Shown in pieces: positions 52,106 to 61,553 of a stretch of DNA of 64,000 nt. The notes beneath the pieces were generated by a model. The model made no database searches. It saw nothing but the letters and a program-made list of their open reading frames with translations, and was not told where the DNA came from. This stretch comes from Bilophila wadsworthia ATCC 49260 (GTDB taxonomy: Bacteria; Desulfobacterota; Desulfovibrionia; Desulfovibrionales; Desulfovibrionaceae). How positions within the stretch are numbered: position 1 is the stretch's first letter; every line of letters starts with the position of its first letter. The position numbers and the translations under genes are program-made. The stretch covers positions 186,001 through 250,000 of the forward strand of contig NZ_JNJP01000001.1 of NCBI RefSeq assembly GCF_000701705.1. Direction: 5' to 3'.

Positions 52106-53968
52106 ATGCATAGCCGATTCGGAGCCTACCGCCTCATGGTCAAGACCATCACCATGACGGCGTTGCTGTTTCTCGCCGGGGTGGGGGCCGTTCTGTGGCT
52201 GATGCCCTACGAATGGCTCTGGATTGTCCTGCCCGCCGTTACCCTGCTCCTTTGCGCCGTCTCGGTGGCCCTTTATTGGTATGAAGTGCGTCTGCCCATC
52301 GGCCGCATGATCGCCAGTATGCAGGCCATGCGCGAAGGGCAGGCCGTCACCCTCGACGACGCCCGCCGCGACGACGAATTCGGCCAGCTCGCGCGGGCCA
52401 TCGTTGAATTCAGCATCCGCAATCAGCACCACCTCGAAGAAGTGCGCCGCCGGAAGGACGACTTCCAGCGGCTGTTCGACATGGTCCCCTGCGGCATTTC
52501 CGTGCAGGACCGCGAATACCGCCTCCTGCGCTGGAACCACAGCTTCGCCGTCCGGTACGATCCGCAGCCGGGCAACACCTGCTACGAGGTCTACAAAGGC
52601 CGGACCACCCCCTGCCCCGAATGTTCGGTCCAGCGCACATGGGAGGAAGGGGCCGTCCAGTGCAATCAGGAAAGCCGCGTCAACCCCGACGGGACGCGGG
52701 ACTACTGGTTCGTGCAGACCGTGCCCCTGTTCGACAAGGACGGCAACGTGTCCTCGGTTATGGAAATGAGCATCGACATGACGCTCATCCATACGCTCCA
52801 GCACCAGCTGCAGGCGTCCGAGCGCACCCACAAGGCCATTTTCGACAGCATCCCCAATGCCGTCTTCCTCCTGGACGCCGCCGAGCTCACCATCCTCGAC
52901 TGCAACCCCGCTTCCGTCAAAATGTACGGGCGCCAGCGGGAAAACGAACTGCTCGGGCGCGGCATCCTCGATCTGTTCCTGCCCGAGGAGCGCGAGCAGT
53001 ACGCTTCCCAGCTGCGGGCCTTCACCGTCTTTTCCGGCGTGACGAACATCAAGGCCGACGGCACGCCCCTGCGCGTGGACATCCGTTCCGCCTCGGCCAT
53101 GATCGAAAACCGCCGCGTCCGCATCCTCTGCGCCACCGACGTCACCGAACGCATCGAGATGGAACAGAAATTCATTCAGGCCGGAAAGATGGCGACGCTC
53201 GGCGAAATGGCGACCGGGGTGGCCCATGAGCTGAACCAGCCGCTTACCGTCATCAAGGGCGCGGCAAGCTATTTTCTGCGCAAGACCCGCCGCAGCGAAC
53301 CCATCGCGCCGGAGACGCTCTCCGAGCTGTCCGTGGAAATCAGCGGGCAGGTCGACCGCGCCAGCGACATCATCAACCACATGCGCGCCTTCGGCCGCAA
53401 ATCCGATCTTGCGCTGCTGGATACGGACATCAACGGCGTCGTGGCGCAGGCCTGCGATCTGTTCGGCCGCCAGCTCGTGGTGCACGGCATCACGCTGGAG
53501 ACCTCGCTCGCCCCGGCCCTGCCGCCCGTCCTCGCCATCCCCAACCGTCTGGAACAGGTGATCGTCAACCTCATCCTCAACGCCCGGGACGCCGTGGAGG
53601 AACGCGTCAAAAGCGCGCCCGAACCGCCCGCCGTCATCGGCGTCTCCACGGTTATGGACGGCAACACGGTGCTGCTGTCCGTCTGGGATACCGGGACCGG
53701 CATTCCCGCCCACCTGTTGAATAAAATTTTCGAGCCGTTCTTCACTACCAAGCCCGTCGGCAAGGGGACCGGCCTCGGCCTTTCCATCATTTACGGGCTG
53801 GTCAAGGATTTCGGCGGCTCCATCTCCGCCCGGAACCGCGACGAAGGCGGGGCGCTCTTCGAAATCCGGTTCCCCATCACCCGGCGCGGGGATCTCGCCC
53901 CGAACGCGCCCGCCGACGGGAACAGGGCCGGAGGCGTTTCCGGCCCGCAACCGGAACAGATTTCTTGA
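52106..53968 (+). CDS. Membrane PAS histidine kinase with Cys-rich PAS
   Basis: 620 residues. Two membrane helices (about 12-60) and a HAMP-like linker, then PAS-A (about 115-235), PAS-B (about 245-360), HisKA with GVAHELNQPLTV and HATPase (NLILNARDAVEE, DTGTGIP, GKGTGLGLSI). PAS-A carries Cys-159, Cys-170 and Cys-173 (CYEVYK...PCPEC). This spacing recurs in the hybrid kinase at 55161. Short periplasmic loop, so it probably senses cytoplasmic or membrane redox signals. Confidence 0.92.
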   Translation: MHSRFGAYRLMVKTITMTALLFLAGVGAVLWLMPYEWLWIVLPAVTLLLCAVSVALYWYEVRLPIGRMIASMQAMREGQAVTLDDARRDDEFGQLARAIVEFSIRNQHHLEEVRRRKDDFQRLFDMVPCGISVQDREYRLLRWNHSFAVRYDPQPGNTCYEVYKGRTTPCPECSVQRTWEEGAVQCNQESRVNPDGTRDYWFVQTVPLFDKDGNVSSVMEMSIDMTLIHTLQHQLQASERTHKAIFDSIPNAVFLLDAAELTILDCNPASVKMYGRQRENELLGRGILDLFLPEEREQYASQLRAFTVFSGVTNIKADGTPLRVDIRSASAMIENRRVRILCATDVTERIEMEQKFIQAGKMATLGEMATGVAHELNQPLTVIKGAASYFLRKTRRSEPIAPETLSELSVEISGQVDRASDIINHMRAFGRKSDLALLDTDINGVVAQACDLFGRQLVVHGITLETSLAPALPPVLAIPNRLEQVIVNLILNARDAVEERVKSAPEPPAVIGVSTVMDGNTVLLSVWDTGTGIPAHLLNKIFEPFFTTKPVGKGTGLGLSIIYGLVKDFGGSISARNRDEGGALFEIRFPITRRGDLAPNAPADGNRAGGVSGPQPEQIS

Positions 53969-53982
53969 AGCAAGGATACTGC

Positions 53983-55164
53983 ATGGACACTTCCGTTCGC
54001 GTTTTGCTCGTTGATGATGAACCCGGCATCCGCCATGTCCTCGGGGCCCTGATCAGGGATTTCGGCTATGACGTCCACACCGCCGAGAGTGCCCGCGAAG
54101 CGCTGGAGGCGTTCACCGCCAATCCCTTCCCCATCGTGGTCACCGACATCCGTATGCCGGGCATGGACGGCCTGGCCCTGCTCGAACGGGTACGCAATCA
54201 GAATCCCGACACGCAGGTCGTCATGATCACCGGGCACGGCGACATGGACAACGCCGTCGAATGCCTGCGCCTCGGCGCGGCGGACTTCATCGCCAAGCCC
54301 GTCAACGACGACCTGCTGGAGCACTCGCTGAAACGTGCCGCCGAACAATACTCCCTGCGCGAACAGATCCGCCGCCACACCGAACATCTGGAGGAGCTCG
54401 TCGCCTCGCGCACGCGGGAACTGCTGGAAGCCCACCGGGTCGCCGTCGTGGGCGAAACCGTGGCCTGTATGGCCCACACCATCAAAAACCTCGCGGCGGC
54501 GCTCGAAGGGAGCCTCTTTGTCCTCAAGCAGGGGATGGAGTCCGGGAACCGGGAGTATCTCGACGACGGCTGGGCCATGCTCGAAGAAGACATTTCGCGG
54601 GTGCGCGACAAGCTCTTGCACCTGCTGCATATCGGGCAGCAGACGGAACTGCGCGAATGCCTTGTGGACCCGGTGCAGCCCGTCCGCCATGTGGTCAAGC
54701 GTCTGGAAGGCCGGGCCGCCAGTCTGAGCATAGCGCTCCAGTTTCAGGATGCCGCCGATTCAGACCCCATCCCTCTGGATGCCGAACGCCTCGAAGGCTG
54801 CCTGCTCAATCTGGTGGGCAACGCGCTGGAGGCCTTCCCCGCGCCGGGGCTGCGCGCCCGCCCCGCCGAAGTCCGGGTCGAGATCGCCCGCACGCCCGAC
54901 GCCCTCATTTACGACGTGCGGGACAACGGCACGGGGCTGAGCGCGGAAGCCGCCGAACGGCTCCGGGACGGTTTGTTTACGACCAAAAAAGATGGTACAG
55001 GGTTCGGACTGCTCGGAACGCGCAAAGCGCTTTTGGAAATGGGCGGCCGGCTCCTGTGGGAGAACCTGCCCGACAGCGGAGCGCTGTTCCGCATCGTGTT
55101 GCCGCTGCGCGTGGAGCGCACCCCCGCTGCCGCCGAGGCGAACCACCTCAGGGAGGACTCATGA
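53983..55164 (+). CDS. Receiver-histidine kinase hybrid
   Basis: 393 residues: REC (Asp-55 in TDIRMPGMDG), a coiled-coil linker, a degenerate HisKA with MAHTIKNL (His-165) and an HATPase domain (NLVGNALEAF, DNGTGLS, TGFGLLGT). No sensor domain or DNA-binding output. Its end overlaps the next gene by four bases (ATGA). An alternative start at 53965 lacks a better ribosome site. Confidence 0.9.
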   Translation: MDTSVRVLLVDDEPGIRHVLGALIRDFGYDVHTAESAREALEAFTANPFPIVVTDIRMPGMDGLALLERVRNQNPDTQVVMITGHGDMDNAVECLRLGAADFIAKPVNDDLLEHSLKRAAEQYSLREQIRRHTEHLEELVASRTRELLEAHRVAVVGETVACMAHTIKNLAAALEGSLFVLKQGMESGNREYLDDGWAMLEEDISRVRDKLLHLLHIGQQTELRECLVDPVQPVRHVVKRLEGRAASLSIALQFQDAADSDPIPLDAERLEGCLLNLVGNALEAFPAPGLRARPAEVRVEIARTPDALIYDVRDNGTGLSAEAAERLRDGLFTTKKDGTGFGLLGTRKALLEMGGRLLWENLPDSGALFRIVLPLRVERTPAAAEANHLREDS

Positions 55165-57074
55165 AAGAAACCATTCTCCTCGTCGACGACGAACAGGGCA
55201 TCCGTACCGTCATGGGTCTTTCGCTCCGCGACGCCGGGTACAACGTCATCACCGTGGCCTCGGGGGAGGAAGCCCTGCAGCTTTTCGCGGAACGGCCCAT
55301 CCCCATCGTGATCACCGACATCAGGATGCCCGGCATGAACGGGCTGGATCTCCTGAAGCACATCAAGATCCTCGCTCCGGAAACCGAAGTCATCCTCATT
55401 TCCGGACATGCGGATCTGGAAATGGCGATTCAGGGGCTCAAGCTGGAAGCGTCCGACTTCATCACCAAACCCATCGACGACGATCTGCTGCACATTTCCC
55501 TGAAACGCGCCCTTGAGCGCATCGCCATGCGCAACAAGCTCAAAGAATACACGTCGAATCTCGAAAAAATGATCAATGAGAAGTCCGCGCAGCTCGTGGA
55601 GGCGGAGCGCCAGCTCGCCGCCCGGCAGGTCGTGGACGGCTTTGCCTTCGGGCTGCACACCCTCGGCTCGTCCATGAGCGGAGAGCAGCAGGCCTTCAAC
55701 GAGCTGCCCTGTTTCATCGCCATGCACGACAGGTTTATGGAAGTCCTTGCCGTCAACGATCTCTACCGCGAACGCCTCGGCAATCTCGTGGGGCACCCGA
55801 GCTGGGAGCCCTATGTCCTGCACAGCAACGAGGCCATGTTCCCCGTGGAGCGGGCCATTGTGGAGGGCCGCGGCGCGCGCAGCGAGCAGATCCTGCGCGA
55901 CAAGAACGGCAAGGAAATCCCCGTGCTGGTGCATACGGCACCGATCCTCAATAACGAAGGCGAAGTGGAGCTCGTGCTCGAACTGAGCGTGGACGAGCAG
56001 GAAAGCCGCCGCCTGCGCGAGGAACTGCGCGTCACCCGCGAACGCTTCCGCCAGCTGTTTGAAGAGAGCCCCTGCTACGTCTCCGTGGTGGGCCGTGATT
56101 TGCAGGTGCTTGAAGCCAACCGCGCCTTCCGCCACACGTTCGGTATGCAGAGCGGCAAGCGCTGTTACGAGCTGTTCGCCGGTTCGTCCGCGCCCTGCGA
56201 CGAGTGCCCGGTGCAGCGCTCCTTTCAGGACGGCAAGCCATGCCATACGGAAAAAGTGGTCATCGACCACGAAGGCCGTCCGGTCAACGTGCTCGTCTGG
56301 ACCGCGCCTTTGCGCGACACTTCGGGCAACATCACCGAATGCATCGAAATGGCCACGGACATTACGGAACTGCGCCAGCTGCAGGATCGGCTCGCCTCCC
56401 TCGGCCTGCTCATGGGCTCCACCGCCCACGGCATCAAGGGTATGCTCACCGCGCTGGACGGCAGCGTCTACCGCCTCGGCTCCGGCATCGACAAAGGCGA
56501 CGAGGCCCGGACCCGTGATTCCCTCAAGGACATGCGCCAGCTTGTGGCCCGCCTGCGCAAGATGGTGCTCGACATCCTGTATTTCGCCAAGGAACGCAAG
56601 CTCGACTGGAACATTCTGGTCGCGGAGGAGTTCATGCGTTCCGTTGTTTCCACGGTCTCGGACAAGGCCGCCGAAGCGGGCATCGCCATGACGCTGGAGG
56701 CCGACGGCGATCCCGGCACCTTCGAGGCCGACGCCTCCGCCCTCAGCGCCGCGCTGGTCAACCTGCTTGAGAACGCCGTGGACGCCTGCCGCGCCGACGG
56801 CTCCAAGAAGGAGCACTACGTACGGGTGAGCGTCAAGGGGCTTCCCGACGCCGTGGAGGTGCGCATCGAGGACAACGGCATCGGCATGACCGAGGAAACC
56901 CGTACCAAGCTGTTCACCCTGTTCTTCTCCTCAAAGGGCAAGGGCGGTACGGGCATCGGCCTGTACGTCGCCCGCCAGGTGGTCATGCAGCACGGCGGCA
57001 GGATCGAGGTGGCTTCCGTCAAGGGCGAAGGCAGTACCTTCACCGTCACCATGCCGCGCATTCTGGCGAAGTAA
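55161..57074 (+). CDS. Receiver-PAS-PAS-histidine kinase hybrid with Cys-rich PAS
   Basis: 637 residues: REC (Asp-53), coiled linker, PAS-like region 175-285, PAS (about 295-410) with Cys-335, Cys-346 and Cys-349 (CYELFA...PCDEC), HisKA with TAHGIKGM, HATPase (NLLENAVDAC, DNGIGMTEE, GGTGIGLYVA). The receiver is closely related to that of the preceding gene, suggesting duplication. Soluble, so cytoplasmic. Confidence 0.9.
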   Translation: MKETILLVDDEQGIRTVMGLSLRDAGYNVITVASGEEALQLFAERPIPIVITDIRMPGMNGLDLLKHIKILAPETEVILISGHADLEMAIQGLKLEASDFITKPIDDDLLHISLKRALERIAMRNKLKEYTSNLEKMINEKSAQLVEAERQLAARQVVDGFAFGLHTLGSSMSGEQQAFNELPCFIAMHDRFMEVLAVNDLYRERLGNLVGHPSWEPYVLHSNEAMFPVERAIVEGRGARSEQILRDKNGKEIPVLVHTAPILNNEGEVELVLELSVDEQESRRLREELRVTRERFRQLFEESPCYVSVVGRDLQVLEANRAFRHTFGMQSGKRCYELFAGSSAPCDECPVQRSFQDGKPCHTEKVVIDHEGRPVNVLVWTAPLRDTSGNITECIEMATDITELRQLQDRLASLGLLMGSTAHGIKGMLTALDGSVYRLGSGIDKGDEARTRDSLKDMRQLVARLRKMVLDILYFAKERKLDWNILVAEEFMRSVVSTVSDKAAEAGIAMTLEADGDPGTFEADASALSAALVNLLENAVDACRADGSKKEHYVRVSVKGLPDAVEVRIEDNGIGMTEETRTKLFTLFFSSKGKGGTGIGLYVARQVVMQHGGRIEVASVKGEGSTFTVTMPRILAK

Positions 57075-57137
57075 CCCGTGTTCCCAAACGGACGCGCCGG
57101 CATCGCCGGATCGTCTGAAACCCTATTGGAGGATACC

Positions 57138-57548
57138 GTGAAAAGACTCATTCTCTGTGCGCTGGCCGTCGCTGGCCTCTGCATCCCGGCCTTGGCCACC
57201 GATCCCACGCCCGAACAAAAGGCTCAGATCGAAAAGCCCATGATCATGAACAACACGGGCAACGAGAAGAAACAGGTTATCTTCACCCACAGCGCCCACG
57301 CCAAGACGGACTGCGCGTTCTGCCACCACAAGGCCGTGGAAGGCAACATCTATGTCGGCTGCGCCGCCAAGGGCTGCCACGACAACATGGACAAGAAGGA
57401 CAAGAGCGAGCACGGCTACTACTTCACCATGCACAACAAGAAGTCCGAAAAGTCCTGCATGGGCTGCCATCAGAAGGCTGTGGCGGAAAATCCCGATCTG
57501 AAGGAAAAGTTCAAGGGCTGTAACCCTTGCCATACGAAGAACAGCTAG
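57138..57548 (+). CDS. Tetraheme cytochrome c3, type I
   Basis: 136 residues from GTG 57138 (TTGGAGGA upstream). Signal peptide ends ALA at 20. Heme sites: CAFCH (59-63), CAAKGCH (75-81, a CX4CH form), CMGCH (107-111), CNPCH (128-132), in a lysine-rich mature protein, the hallmark of basic type I c3. It is the usual acceptor for periplasmic hydrogenases and formate dehydrogenases and donor to TmcA. Last gene of the extended tmc cluster. Confidence 0.93.
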   Translation: MKRLILCALAVAGLCIPALATDPTPEQKAQIEKPMIMNNTGNEKKQVIFTHSAHAKTDCAFCHHKAVEGNIYVGCAAKGCHDNMDKKDKSEHGYYFTMHNKKSEKSCMGCHQKAVAENPDLKEKFKGCNPCHTKNS

Positions 57549-57555
57549 CGGCGTA

Positions 57556-57645
57556 AGAGGGGAAGGAGAAATCAGTATTGGCGGGGAGGGGGACATCCTT
57601 CTGATGAAGGGTCGCCCCCTCACCGCCAAGCCGCCTCTTCTCCAA
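57556..57645. repeat. G-rich intergenic palindrome, copy E
   Basis: TTGGCGGGGAGGGGG (57578-57592) pairs with CCCCCTCACCGCCAA (57615-57629) with one mismatch; outer AAGAGGGGAAGGAG / CCTCTTCTCC arms extend the structure. It lies just past the cytochrome c3 stop. Confidence 0.7.
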
Positions 57646-57737
57646 AGCCTTTGGCGGGGAATGAGATGGTATAAAAGGAATTCCGTTGTATCGGGATGCC
57701 TGTTTTTTGGAGACGGAACGTGTCAGACAGGGGAAAA

Positions 57738-57769
57738 CAAAACGCCGGGAAAAACTCCACGGCGTTTTG
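57738..57769 (-). terminator. Terminator between cytochrome c3 and nucleoside hydrolase
   Basis: CAAAACGCCG and CGGCGTTTTG around a 12-base loop; on the minus strand TTTTGTTTT follows, so it ends the nucleoside hydrolase transcript. Confidence 0.85.
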
Positions 57770-57823
57770 CCTATATGGAGCGGCCCATCCCTGAACCGGT
57801 TCAAAGCCCATCGGTTGAACGGT

Positions 57824-58888
57824 TCAGCGTGCCGTCAGCATGTTCCAAAAGCGTTCCTGATCGATCGTCATGACGATCCGGGCTTTTTGGCTTCCCTGCG
57901 GCCCGTTGTCGGGATAGGCCAGCGCCTGCCCGTAGGATGGCCCGAATTCCGCGTTCACGTCCACGGCGCATGTACGTTCCTCGGTGATCAGGCTCGGATC
58001 GATCAGAATCGCGGCTGCCAGCACATCCCAGACGTACTGGCTGAAGGCCTTGTCCTTGGCGAACTGCTGCCCCGCATACGTGGATTCCAAAAGCTTTTTC
58101 ATCTCCGGGCGTTGTCCGGCAAGGAAAGCCTGATAGCGATCAGAGGAAAAGGGCATTTTCTCGCAGACGTCGAGCCCGACCATGATTTGCTCGCGGAACG
58201 GCGTCCGCACAACGATGCGCGCCGCTTCGGGATCGAACCACCAGTTGAACTCGGCGGTCGGGGTCACATTGCCGGGCTTGAAAAACGAGCCGCCCATAAA
58301 GATCACCCGCTTGATCAGCGGCACGATGTCAGGGGCCTTGAGCACGGCCAGCGCCAGGTTGCTGCACGGGCCGATCTCCGCAATGGTAAGCTCTCCGGGG
58401 TGTTTCCGCACCTCTTCAATGATGAAATCCACCGCATGACGGGGATCGGGGCGCGACTGAGGCTCTTTGCCGTATCGCTCCCGATAAACCTTTTGCCATG
58501 ATTCCGGTTTTGGGTATCCGAACGCGCCGACCCACGCATCATGCCCCATGCCGAACAGCTGCCGCTCCAGCCCGAACAATTCGTACCGCTGCGGCCTGAA
58601 CGGACGATCCACGCCCGCAGCCACGGGGATGTTCTGGCCCGCGATTTCGAGCTGGCGCAACGCATAGGCCACGCCGTCGGAAACCCATGTGTTGCCGGCC
58701 ACGATGGTCACCCCTATCAGCTCGATGCCGGGGGATTGCGCCAGCGCCAGCATGGCGACCCCGTCATCGAAGCCTTCCACCATGTCGCTGTCTAAAATCA
58801 CTTTTTCTCGGGCGGATACGGGGAAGGCGCACAACAGGGACACTATCACCCCCAAAACAACGTCCCACAGCCGGTTCCATCGTCTCAT
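57824..58888 (-). CDS. Exported inosine-uridine-type nucleoside hydrolase
   Basis: 354 residues. A signal peptide (LWDVVLGVIVSLLCAFPVSA) sends it to the periplasm. The calcium-site aspartates are in LDSDMVEGFDDGVAM and EFNWWFDPEAA, with LTIAEIGPCSNLA as a further family block. The family splits N-glycosidic bonds of nucleosides to base and ribose. The substrate loop differs from classical IunH, so specificity is open. Monocistronic. Confidence 0.88.
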   Translation of the reverse strand: MRRWNRLWDVVLGVIVSLLCAFPVSAREKVILDSDMVEGFDDGVAMLALAQSPGIELIGVTIVAGNTWVSDGVAYALRQLEIAGQNIPVAAGVDRPFRPQRYELFGLERQLFGMGHDAWVGAFGYPKPESWQKVYRERYGKEPQSRPDPRHAVDFIIEEVRKHPGELTIAEIGPCSNLALAVLKAPDIVPLIKRVIFMGGSFFKPGNVTPTAEFNWWFDPEAARIVVRTPFREQIMVGLDVCEKMPFSSDRYQAFLAGQRPEMKKLLESTYAGQQFAKDKAFSQYVWDVLAAAILIDPSLITEERTCAVDVNAEFGPSYGQALAYPDNGPQGSQKARIVMTIDQERFWNMLTAR

Positions 58889-59165
58889 GCCGTCCTTCCT
58901 TTCGCTTGAAGGTGAAAAAAGAGTTACCCGCTTTTCCGATCAGGATGGAACAAGACGCCGTTTCGGACGCCGTGGTTCCAATGTGCGGGAAAACGTTTTC
59001 GTGCCCGTGTTTTTTCCTGCCGATGCGCTGGCGGCTCCTCGCGCAAGCCGTATGGCGGATGAACGGCCCTAGGGAAGAGCGTTTCATACGGTGCACAGGC
59101 CCATTGGAAAACCGGCGGCGGACGGAGAGAGCCCCACGCGGCTTGAAATGCGAGAATACCGCTGG
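58889..59165. other. Intergenic, no feature seen
   Basis: 277 bases between two minus-strand genes. Nothing beyond a presumed promoter for the nucleoside hydrolase is expected; none is clear. Confidence 0.4.
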
Positions 59166-61262
59166 CTATGCCCCGCTTTCGACTTCGGAGAGCACGGACG
59201 GGAACGCCCTGTTGCGGAATGTGACGTCATAGAACGCGAAACAGTTTTTCCCTTTTTCCTTGGCGGCGTACAGGGCCTGATCGGCCTTATGCATCAGATC
59301 TTCGTAGCACGCCCCGTCTCCGGGATACAGCGCTATGCCCACGCTGCACGATATGCCGCCATGCGGAATGGCTTCACTGTACTTTGATTTGAAAGCCGCG
59401 CAAATCTCTCCGGCTTTTTTGGAAATGGCATCCAGTGAACGGATATTGCGCAGAAACACGATGAATTCATCCCCGCCCACGCGCCCTACAATATCCGACG
59501 TGCGGACCGTGCGCCGGATTTCACTGGCAACATGCCGGAGCACCTCATCGCCGAACATATGGCCGAGCGTGTCATTGACGGCCTTGAAATTGTCCACATC
59601 AATGAACAGGAACGCCGCCCCGTTCTCCTTGTCATCCTCAAGCGCCTGGGCAATCTGCTCCTCTATGCGCTTGCGGTTGGACAGCCCGGTCAACGGATCG
59701 GTATTCGCCTGTTCCCGCCAACGGTTTACTTCGCTCTTCCGTTCGTTGATGTTGGTCAGCTTGCCGAGATAGCCTAGCCTGCTGCCGGAATCAGCATCCC
59801 ACAAGGCGTTCGCATACACGTCGAACCATTCGTAACCGCCCCCGGAGGTCATAAGCCGGATCTCCATACGGCAGCGGGGGTGCTTCGGCGTGATTCCGGA
59901 AAGCCCCTTCAAGACAATCGCCCTGTCATCCTCATGGATGAACGAGGAGCGCAGGAGGGTTTTCCGGGCGTTGGGCACGGTGATGTCCCAGCCGAACACC
60001 TCATACCACTTCTCGGAACACTCCAACATGTCCCGCTTCACGTCGTAATTGAAGACGATATCCCCCGAAAGCTCGGAAAGGACGCGGTATTTTTCACGTT
60101 CACGCTCTAGCAGCCACAAGGTCCGGGCCGAAAGTGAGTGCTTTTTGTGCGAAGGCTTCGCGGGTGCGGCCGCCCGTTCCCTGAACATGGGCCCGATCTC
60201 CCCGTTTTCCAGCCGCGAGGCGACGCTCAGGAAGCTGTTCAGCAGCCGGGGATTGAAGACGCCGCATTCGCCGTTCAGAATCATCGAAACGGCCTGCGCG
60301 TGCGTATACGCGGCCTTGTACACGCGCTCGCTGGTCAACGCATCGTACACGTCCGCCAATGAAACGACCTGTGCCCAGATCGGGATGTTATTGCCCGCAA
60401 GACCGTCCGGATACCCGCTCCCGTCCCAGCGCTCATGGTGGGACCGGCAGATGTCGTAGCAAAAGCGGTAGTACTCTTCGTCCTGCCCTTCGTTGATGCT
60501 TTGCAGCAGTTCGCATCCCTTGAGGGAGTGCGTCTTCATGATCTCGAATTCTTCCGCCGTGAGCCTGCCCGGTTTGTTGAGCACCGCGTCGGGGATGGCG
60601 ATCTTGCCGATATCATGCATGGAGGCGGCACTGACCATCTTGTCGATGGCGCTGTGCGGAAGGTCGTATTCAGGATATCTGAAAGACAGGGATTCCAGCA
60701 AAAGCCGGGTGATTTCGCGGACCCGCCTGATATGCGTCCCGGATTCGCAGCTCCGGAACTCAACGACGGTGCTCAGGGTATCGATAATGAATTCGTTGAA
60801 ACGGTTAAGCTTCAGCGTCTGCTTTTCAAGGGTTTCCACCTGCTGCCGGACGAGCGCCTCAAGATGGCGCTTGTGCAGGTAGAGTTCGATGGTGTTGTCG
60901 ACGCGGCGCTTGACGATATTCGGATTGAACGGCTTGTTGATGATGTCCGAAACGCCGAGTTCGTAGCCCTTTAAAAGGGTGTTGTCGGAATTTTCGGAGG
61001 TGATGAGTACGACGGGGATTTCTTCCTTCCACGTGCGGTGGGCCATGTTCTGAAGCATCTCGAAGCCGTCCATAACCGGCATGATGATATCCAGAAGCAC
61101 GATCAGGATAGCATCATGGTGCGCTTCCAGCAGTTCCAGCGCCTGACAGCCGTTTTCAGCTTCAAGGACTTCGTATGAATCCTGAAAAAGTTCGGCGAGG
61201 ATCGCCCGGTTCAGCTCCACATCGTCGACGACGAGGATCTGCCTTTTTTCCGTTCCCATCAT
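59166..61262 (-). CDS. Receiver/HD-GYP/PAS/GGDEF c-di-GMP protein
   Basis: 698 residues. REC (Asp-58 in LLDIIMPVMDG), coiled linker, HD-GYP domain with MHDIGKIAIPDAVLNKPG and HHERWDGSGYPDG (both HD and GYP intact), PAS (about 395-510) and GGDEF (VGGDEFIVF, LTGLSNRK). Both c-di-GMP breakdown and synthesis modules look intact in one chain. The start has two adjacent ATGs; 61262 is used. Its cognate kinase is not evident. Confidence 0.93.
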   Translation of the reverse strand: MMGTEKRQILVVDDVELNRAILAELFQDSYEVLEAENGCQALELLEAHHDAILIVLLDIIMPVMDGFEMLQNMAHRTWKEEIPVVLITSENSDNTLLKGYELGVSDIINKPFNPNIVKRRVDNTIELYLHKRHLEALVRQQVETLEKQTLKLNRFNEFIIDTLSTVVEFRSCESGTHIRRVREITRLLLESLSFRYPEYDLPHSAIDKMVSAASMHDIGKIAIPDAVLNKPGRLTAEEFEIMKTHSLKGCELLQSINEGQDEEYYRFCYDICRSHHERWDGSGYPDGLAGNNIPIWAQVVSLADVYDALTSERVYKAAYTHAQAVSMILNGECGVFNPRLLNSFLSVASRLENGEIGPMFRERAAAPAKPSHKKHSLSARTLWLLEREREKYRVLSELSGDIVFNYDVKRDMLECSEKWYEVFGWDITVPNARKTLLRSSFIHEDDRAIVLKGLSGITPKHPRCRMEIRLMTSGGGYEWFDVYANALWDADSGSRLGYLGKLTNINERKSEVNRWREQANTDPLTGLSNRKRIEEQIAQALEDDKENGAAFLFIDVDNFKAVNDTLGHMFGDEVLRHVASEIRRTVRTSDIVGRVGGDEFIVFLRNIRSLDAISKKAGEICAAFKSKYSEAIPHGGISCSVGIALYPGDGACYEDLMHKADQALYAAKEKGKNCFAFYDVTFRNRAFPSVLSEVESGA

Positions 61263-61553
61263 GCCTTCCCATCGCCGGAGGACGTATCCGGTTCCCGCAG
61301 ACGCACCAAAACAGCGCCCCGTGAGGAACGCCCTTCCCTGCCCTGCTCTTATTCACTCTTTTATGCTACACCTGAACACGGCTATACAATAGTGCTCTCA
61401 ATAACATTCGCAAAGGCATTCCGCAATCGCGCCGAAACGGCGCAAGCAGCCCCCTCCCGTATAGGGAAAACATACATTGAACATGCATTATGGATTTTCG
61501 GACTCAGGAATGGCGTTCCCGGATCAGAGAACGAAAGGGGCCATCGGTTCTGG
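61263..61553. other. Intergenic, possible promoter only
   Basis: 291 bases between the pilin and REC/HD-GYP/GGDEF genes. A weak TTGTAT/GCATAA pair is visible on minus near 61365-61395; nothing else. Confidence 0.35.

Noticed and set aside
51608..53950. 780-codon open frame antisense to the receiver and kinase genes
   Set aside because: Shadow of two or three well-defined genes; no recognisable domain.
54261..55160. Extension of the frame of the third kinase back to 54261
   Set aside because: It would read the receiver-kinase at 53983-55164 out of frame in Arg/Pro-rich nonsense; the ATG at 55161 has a ribosome site and starts a receiver domain.
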